From: an uncultured Bacteroidales bacterium
GTDB lineage: Bacteria > Bacteroidota > Bacteroidia > Bacteroidales > UBA4417
DNA: 46,225 bases
Direction: 5' to 3'
NCBI GenBank assembly: GCA_903879715.1
Contig: CAIRMR010000006.1
Location: 1-46,225, forward strand
Position numbers and translations under genes: made by a program. How positions within the stretch are numbered: the first letter of the stretch is position 1; the number at the start of each line of letters is the position of its first letter. Below the pieces are notes generated by a model, which made no database searches, was not told the origin of the DNA, and was given only the letters and a program-made list of their open reading frames with translations. Below are positions 42,101-46,225 of the stretch, one piece after another.

Positions 42101-42410
42101 TGAGTACAAGAAATTTTTTGCGCGATTATCTATGTTGTATCAGGAAAAAGTTTTCCAGGGCCCGTCTTTCTGGCCTGAGTTAGTGAACTATTCTGACAAT
42201 TACCTGCGCTGGGACTTGTCAATCAAACAAGGACTACCATGGTATGGGATTCAGGTATTTTGCAACTTAAACAATATCACAAATGCAAAAGATATACTCA
42301 GGAATGTAGGTTCCGGCTATGTAAGTTCCATGCAACATTATGGAAGAACAATCGACCTGGGTATCCGTTGGAATTTCGAACAGAAAAAGGATAAAGATAC
42401 CACTCCATAG
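39117..42410 (+). CDS. STN-domain TonB-dependent outer-membrane receptor
   Basis: 1097 residues. Order: signal peptide (about 1-43, ending TGYSQ), STN domain (LSVNLKNAGIKEVISTIESQ, about 48-115) for signalling to FecR, a carboxypeptidase-regulatory-like domain (GEVYGKVTEAENGKSLPFVS, about 145-225), plug (SRLPGVSLQREGGEGSKLVI, RGLEPKYNRISIEGV, about 260-330) and a 22-strand barrel to the end. It has the long form and plug sequence of TonB receptors for larger ligands, but no SusD-like partner follows. The substrate is unknown; the next genes are secreted proteins. Confidence 0.92.
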   Translation: MKKITIQSRLDWEFFRSTLRIMRLISILIFVATYTVSASTGYSQKTLLSVNLKNAGIKEVISTIESQSDYIFLYKDDVLDQKNKVSINTKDETLDKIMSQISKDLHIDYKINDRQVIVSVDYSIPLLSSVNPKKENKVQRQIGKGEVYGKVTEAENGKSLPFVSIVVSGTTIGTTSNENGTYVLSGIPEGSQVIVYSFLGFEKTEKPVTIIPGKKLEVNAALKTIAILTSEVIITSQAKGQMKAINQQMNSKEIMNAVSAERIQELPDANAAETVSRLPGVSLQREGGEGSKLVIRGLEPKYNRISIEGVTMLSTGGDDRSVDISMISPYSLDGIEVTKAITADKDANYMGGSVNFKLRKADPGIKSSIIVQGGYNNLRNTFNDFMFVGNVGNRFFTDKLGIYVQANIEKRNRSSNDLNASIGHYRTPEIDVNNVLTTGGITMVDNYRNRDRYGATVVFDYKLSSGSIQFNNILSQSTTTNNAFSEMYTSGRTHEYNTGDSKNKLLIVTNVLEYIQNFGKLELMGKVSHSLSSNETPYDVSFHYVQGDGLSSDVYSKPISPEEIMNYKTINDRIAYLTSINNGYGLSKQSQLESELNLKYNFVINPQITGNIKGGGKFRRIANDFDYNDYSGAMNLGSGTTEKDAILNAFPWMQETAPLGTTRLPYLLFMDKNSNTGEFLGGEYTMGPYGDIGLMNSVLNVLSNTVKNEVGISETYHYNDYLSSTSDYKGIEKLSAAYLMGEINIGSKLTLIPGFRFEKNVTQYTAPRGNSSLPFPDINYVRSDTTMTISDQFLLPMIHLKYLPFKWLSVRLAYTHTLSRPSFNVITPRWDLGSTNVVWNNFLLKPELSKNWDLYFSFRQNKLGLFTIGGFTKDISGKIFAMDKRVILDPGEYGLPNSTKDRFIFTQMNNPQNAKVRGLEIDWQTSLWYLPGVLRGIVFNINYSYIFSEAKYPRTIIESTWNPDTFEYSFKNIDDYYTAPLVFQPRNILNLSTGYEYKKFFARLSMLYQEKVFQGPSFWPELVNYSDNYLRWDLSIKQGLPWYGIQVFCNLNNITNAKDILRNVGSGYVSSMQHYGRTIDLGIRWNFEQKKDKDTTP

Positions 42411-42554
42411 TAATTTCTGTTTTACCCGATTTTACTGATTAAATTAAGTTTACCCGAAAGACATAATGAAACATGTCTTATGTCAGGAACAACTGTAAAT
42501 GATATAAGTACTCAATCAAAGAATCATCATAATTATTTAATTAAATCCTTGCTC

Positions 42555-44246
42555 ATGAAAAAAAATCTACTTCTCCCGGTACTAGTTTGGGCAGTTATAT
42601 TTTTCAGCTGGACGGATCAACTGTTCGCCCAGAAGGCCGACACTGTAACCGTAGTTGCGCCTATGCCCGGCGACTTGTACAAATTCATAGAAAAAGACAC
42701 GTTGTCCAATGGTAACAGGGTAAATCCAAATCGGTATTACCGCCTTGAAAGAGGGAAGGTTTATGTTGTAAATGCCACTATGTATTACAGGCATAGCGTT
42801 AATCTGATTGCAGATAACGATGACCCTAAAAGTCCTAAACGGCCACCAATTCTTGTAAACGGAAAACTGGCTGACGGTTCGAATAATCTGATTATGGTGG
42901 CTCTGATGAAAAATGGCACAAATTGTTTGTTTAAAAATATATTATTTCAGGGTGTGAGTGCAACCCGCACGCAAGGAGACGATAACCAGGCTTTTGCGCT
43001 CGGCGGCGATAGTATCAGGCTTTCAGTTGATGGTTGCGTTTTTAATGCTTTTGGCATGCAATCGATTGTAATATGGGGGAAAGCCAATAAATTTTATATC
43101 AGGAACAATATTTTCAGAAATATGGTTCAGAACCATCCATTTAAGGGTCAGTTGATCGCCAATAGCGGAGCGTTGGACCAGGATACTATTATAATTACCA
43201 ATAATACATCATTCAACAACAACTCATATTTCTGGGCGCCACTTCAGGCAATTATGAATTATGAAAAGATTGAGCACAACACATTGTATACTTCAATTGT
43301 AAATGTTTTTTATTCGCCCTGGATGGTGAATGCGGAAATCCGGGATAATTTATTTTATGGTATGCTGGCGTATGGTCAAATGCAAAGTGAAATAGATGGC
43401 GGATGGTACGATTTTAACAAGAGTCTAAGTAGCATAATAAGCATGACTACCATAAGTTCATTTATTCTCGGATTACATGGGATGACAGAAGCTGGCCGGA
43501 AGGTTACAGTCAGCAACAATGCTTATTTCTGGCCACAAAAAATCAAAAATTATTGGGCACAAACCCCGAATATGTTTGCCAGCGACCTATGGATGAATAC
43601 CAGGACTCTGGATTTATTTGCCGACAAAACAAAACACCCGAATTTCCTTGCTGAGAATAACATATCGGCTGATCCGCAATTTAATGCTACAATGGAAAAT
43701 AAGGTATTGGATAGTGTTGTTTCCTGGACTTACAATATGCGTACAAACAGCAAATCATCCTTTAGAAATTACAATGTAGGCAGTACCGACATTTTACTTC
43801 CTAGCTGGCCATTACCCGAAAAACTGGCTTATGCTAATACACAACTTCTAACCGCAGGTCATGATGGACTGCCGATTGGCGACCTAAACTGGTTCCCGGC
43901 TGCAAAAAATCAATGGAACGTATTAAATGGTTTTCCACTAGAGAATACAATGACAGGAGTTCAATCACCACTCCAGGCCAATCATGAAAACCTTCAACTA
44001 AGCAATTTTCCGAATCCGGCAAATCATTTAACCACTATTTCATTTAACCTTCCTTTAGGTGGAAATACGGTTTTGAAAATATATAACCTTCAGGGCAAAG
44101 AGGTTGCAACTATTATTAGCGCTAAGCTCGACATGGGAAGCCATAACTATCAATTTGATACAAGAGAATTATCACCAGGAGTTTATGTTTGCCATTTGAA
44201 TTCAGGGAACTTAACGGCAAAAAGTAAACTTATTGTTACGAAATAA
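42555..44246 (+). CDS. secreted right-handed beta-helix protein with T9SS tail
   Basis: 563 residues from the ATG at 42555, chosen because the signal peptide (MKKNLLLPVLVWAVIFFSW ... FAQ) begins there. Residues about 110-320 have the repeated NNxF / IxxN pattern of parallel beta-helix proteins (FKNILFQGV, CVFNAFGM, IRNNIFRNM, ITNNTSFNN). The last 80 residues are a type A sorting domain: NFPNPANHLTTISFNLP, LKIYNLQGKEVATI and GVYVCHLNSG, for export by type IX secretion. Many such helices are polysaccharide lyases, but I cannot identify a catalytic site. Confidence 0.8.
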   Translation: MKKNLLLPVLVWAVIFFSWTDQLFAQKADTVTVVAPMPGDLYKFIEKDTLSNGNRVNPNRYYRLERGKVYVVNATMYYRHSVNLIADNDDPKSPKRPPILVNGKLADGSNNLIMVALMKNGTNCLFKNILFQGVSATRTQGDDNQAFALGGDSIRLSVDGCVFNAFGMQSIVIWGKANKFYIRNNIFRNMVQNHPFKGQLIANSGALDQDTIIITNNTSFNNNSYFWAPLQAIMNYEKIEHNTLYTSIVNVFYSPWMVNAEIRDNLFYGMLAYGQMQSEIDGGWYDFNKSLSSIISMTTISSFILGLHGMTEAGRKVTVSNNAYFWPQKIKNYWAQTPNMFASDLWMNTRTLDLFADKTKHPNFLAENNISADPQFNATMENKVLDSVVSWTYNMRTNSKSSFRNYNVGSTDILLPSWPLPEKLAYANTQLLTAGHDGLPIGDLNWFPAAKNQWNVLNGFPLENTMTGVQSPLQANHENLQLSNFPNPANHLTTISFNLPLGGNTVLKIYNLQGKEVATIISAKLDMGSHNYQFDTRELSPGVYVCHLNSGNLTAKSKLIVTK

Positions 44247-44293
44247 TCAACACAGAATAAAAACTATTATTTACTAACTAAAACAAACCAAAT

Positions 44294-46225
44294 ATGAGAA
44301 AGCTTACTCTTGTTATCTTGATTGCACTTTTCATCCTTTCGGTGAATCGGCTATCAGCGCAGCATCCTATTGTTGCCGTAATTGATTCATGCAAAGCGGT
44401 TATTGCAGCTGCGCCAATAGGCCCTGCTTTATGGACGGAGTATTCACAGGCTTCGGTTGATGGTATTAACTATTTCATCAAACAAGCCGACAGCATTAGC
44501 GCTGGTTCTGATGAGGCAAAAAAAGCGAATGCCATCAGCGATTTGAGGTACTATATGTCAAGATTTGCTGTGAACCCAGGCTTGCCTGCTGCTAATACTT
44601 ATTACGAAGATTTTGATGGCATGATTAAGTATAACCTTTGGAACGAATTAGGTGGGCTAAATGGAATTACGCAAAGTATTGATAATGGTGCATTAAAATT
44701 CGATTGTTACAGTAATGGAAGCATGTGGTTTTCCCCAAAAATCACATTTGGTCAGGCTCCACAACCTCTAACCATGGATTTGAAAGAATATCCTTATGTT
44801 AGTTTCAAAGCAAAGGCAGCACCAGGTGCAACCTACGACGGCGTTGTGGTTGATTCTGTTAACATTACCTTTAATGACAACTACCAACCCTATCAGGTAT
44901 TTAAAATTCCAGCCGATGGAGCCTGGCACGATGTGCTATTTAATTTACCAAATACCCAATTAGCATCCTATACCGGATATGATCAGTTTTGGTTGAACCC
45001 CGGGATGGAACAAGGGCATTTCTCCAGTGAATTCATTGGATCCGTGTGGATTGATGACTTTAAAGCAGGAAAAGCAACCAATATGCCGGCAATTAAATCT
45101 GAACTTGCAAAGTTAATTGATTCATGCAAAGCGGTTGTTGCAGCTGCGCCAATAGGCCCTGCTTTATGGACTGAGTATTCACAAGCTTCGGTTGATGGTA
45201 TCAACTATTTCATCAAACAAGCCGACAGCATTAGCGCTGGTTCTGATAAGGCAAAAAAAGCGAATGCCATCAGCGATTTGATGTACTATATGTCAAGATT
45301 TTATGTGAACCCAGGCCTGCCTGCTGCTAATACTTATTCCGAAGATTTTGATGGCATAATTAAATATAACCTTTGGAACGAATTGGGTGGAGCAAATGGA
45401 ATTACGCAAAGTATTGATAATGGTGCATTAAAATTCGATTGTTACAGTAATGGAAGCATGTGGTTTTCCCCAAAAATCACATTTGGCCAGGCTCCACAAC
45501 CTTTAACCATGGATTTGAAAGAATATCCTTATGTTAGTTTCAAAGCAAAGGCTGCACCAGGTGCAACCTACGACGGCGTTGTGGTTGATTCTGTTAACAT
45601 TACCTTTAATGACAACTACCAACCCTTTCAGGTATTTAAAATTCCAGCCGATGGAGCCTGGCACGATGTGCTATTTAATTTACCAAATACCCAATTAGCA
45701 TCCTATACCGGATATGATCAATTTTGGTTGAACCCCGGGATGGAACAAGGGCATTTCACCAGTGAATTCATTGGAACAGTATGGGTTGATGACTTCAAGG
45801 CAGGTAAAGCTGTTGATGTGCCGGCTGCTGAGTCTGATCTTGCGACGCTGATCGATTCGTGTAACGCTATTATTGCAGCTGTGCAAATAGGCCCTGCTTT
45901 ATGGACTGAGTATTCACAAGCTTCGGTTGATGGTATCAACTATTTCATCAAACAAGCCGACAGCATTAGCGCTGGTACTGATGAGGCAAAAAAAGTGAAT
46001 GCCATCAGCGATTTGAGGTACTATATGTCAAGATTTTATGTTAACCCAGGCCTGCCTGCTGCTAATACGTATTCCGAAGATTTTAATGGCATAATTAAAT
46101 ATAACCTTTGGAACGAATTGGGTGGAGCAAATGGAATTACGCAAAGTATTGATAATGGTGCATTAAAATTCGATTGTTACAGTAATGGAAGCATGTGGTT
46201 TTCCGAAAAAATCACATTTAGTAAG
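44294..46225 (+). CDS. secreted tandem-repeat protein, cut by the window end
   Basis: At least 644 residues, open to the last base. A signal peptide (MRKLTLVILIALFILSVNRLSAQ) is followed by a 245-residue unit present twice in full and once in part. Each unit has a helical part (IDSCKAVVAAAPIGPALWTE ... AISDLMYYMSRF) and a beta-sandwich-like part (EDFDGIIKYNLWNELGG, GSMWFSPKITF, YPYVSFKAKAAPGATYDG, GAWHDVLFNLPN, GTVWVDDFKAGKA), which resembles carbohydrate-binding modules. It follows the beta-helix protein by 47 bases on the same strand and likely shares its expression and export. Confidence 0.8.
   Translation, partial: MRKLTLVILIALFILSVNRLSAQHPIVAVIDSCKAVIAAAPIGPALWTEYSQASVDGINYFIKQADSISAGSDEAKKANAISDLRYYMSRFAVNPGLPAANTYYEDFDGMIKYNLWNELGGLNGITQSIDNGALKFDCYSNGSMWFSPKITFGQAPQPLTMDLKEYPYVSFKAKAAPGATYDGVVVDSVNITFNDNYQPYQVFKIPADGAWHDVLFNLPNTQLASYTGYDQFWLNPGMEQGHFSSEFIGSVWIDDFKAGKATNMPAIKSELAKLIDSCKAVVAAAPIGPALWTEYSQASVDGINYFIKQADSISAGSDKAKKANAISDLMYYMSRFYVNPGLPAANTYSEDFDGIIKYNLWNELGGANGITQSIDNGALKFDCYSNGSMWFSPKITFGQAPQPLTMDLKEYPYVSFKAKAAPGATYDGVVVDSVNITFNDNYQPFQVFKIPADGAWHDVLFNLPNTQLASYTGYDQFWLNPGMEQGHFTSEFIGTVWVDDFKAGKAVDVPAAESDLATLIDSCNAIIAAVQIGPALWTEYSQASVDGINYFIKQADSISAGTDEAKKVNAISDLRYYMSRFYVNPGLPAANTYSEDFNGIIKYNLWNELGGANGITQSIDNGALKFDCYSNGSMWFSEKITFSK
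44381..46225 (+). repeat. 735-bp tandem coding repeat (2.5 copies seen)
   Basis: Units begin at 44381, 45116 and 45851, exactly 735 bases apart, so the frame is kept. By eye the copies differ at only a small fraction of bases, mostly singles, while the junction segment (near KATNMPAIKSELAKL and KAVDVPAAESDLATL) differs more. Near-identity suggests recent duplication or gene conversion. Confidence 0.92.

Noticed and set aside
44983-45939. Minus-strand ORFs repeated at 44983, 45695 and 45718
   Set aside because: They are antisense to the 735-bp tandem repeat and recur only because the sense gene does.

Overview
The window looks like chromosomal DNA of a member of Bacteroidota (a Bacteroidales- or Marinilabiliales-like organism). 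The evidence is Bacteroidota-style promoters (TTTG, about 18-20 nt, TAnnTTTG), an ECF sigma / FecR anti-sigma / TonB-dependent receptor cassette, a type IX secretion C-terminal sorting domain, and an integrase of the type usual in that phylum. I used no database search; names rest on motifs and domain order.

Layout. (1) 1-7008, core chromosome: a ferritin-like protein, then a small locus in which an AmgK-like sugar kinase fused to a RapZ C-terminal domain lies close to a MurU-like nucleotidyltransferase (probable amino-sugar or cell-wall recycling), then an AddB-like Fe-S nuclease. (2) 7009-7082, tRNA-Asp, the attachment site of an integrative element. A 15-bp copy of the tRNA 3' end recurs at 32746-32760, so the element covers about 25.7 kb. 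(3) 7084-32760, the element. Its left module has a tyrosine integrase, an excisionase-like HTH protein, three tandem paralogues of unknown function, and a ribbon-helix-helix protein overlapping a primase-polymerase/VapE-type helicase. I see no relaxase or conjugation gene, so it resembles a satellite-type or helper-dependent element. Its cargo is a membrane-anchored HExxH protein with a partner, a type I restriction-modification operon with an extra PD-(D/E)XK nuclease-like gene, a serine recombinase, and the most unusual part, a five-gene minus-strand cluster at 25046-29883. That cluster mixes two kinds of N-terminal head (a double-CxxC zinc ribbon or an EFAxEIR module), different bodies (membrane segments, WG repeats, a duplicated domain) and, in four of the five, the same extreme C-terminal tail ending in AGIR. 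A TonB-C-domain protein, a truncated paralogue and a caspase-fold-like protein follow. (4) 32761-36900, a toxin-antitoxin-like and decaying region: an orphan HipB-like regulator with palindromic operators, an AbiEi-like/Fic fusion preceded by six copies of a GGAAAATATTTTC-like site, and pseudogene remnants (two TPR genes and a Fic-type wHTH with its own repeats). (5) 37021-46225, a cell-surface signalling and nutrient locus: ECF sigma factor, FecR anti-sigma, an STN-domain TonB-dependent receptor, a secreted beta-helix protein with a T9SS tail, and a secreted protein of nearly identical 245-residue repeats that runs off the window.

Working together: the integrase, excisionase and VapE modules move and copy the element, while the RM operon and perhaps the AGIR-tail cluster are defence- or competition-type cargo. 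In the last region the receptor is expected to signal through FecR to the sigma factor and so control uptake and secreted binding or degrading proteins. The function of the AGIR-tail cluster and of the three tandem paralogues is unknown to me.
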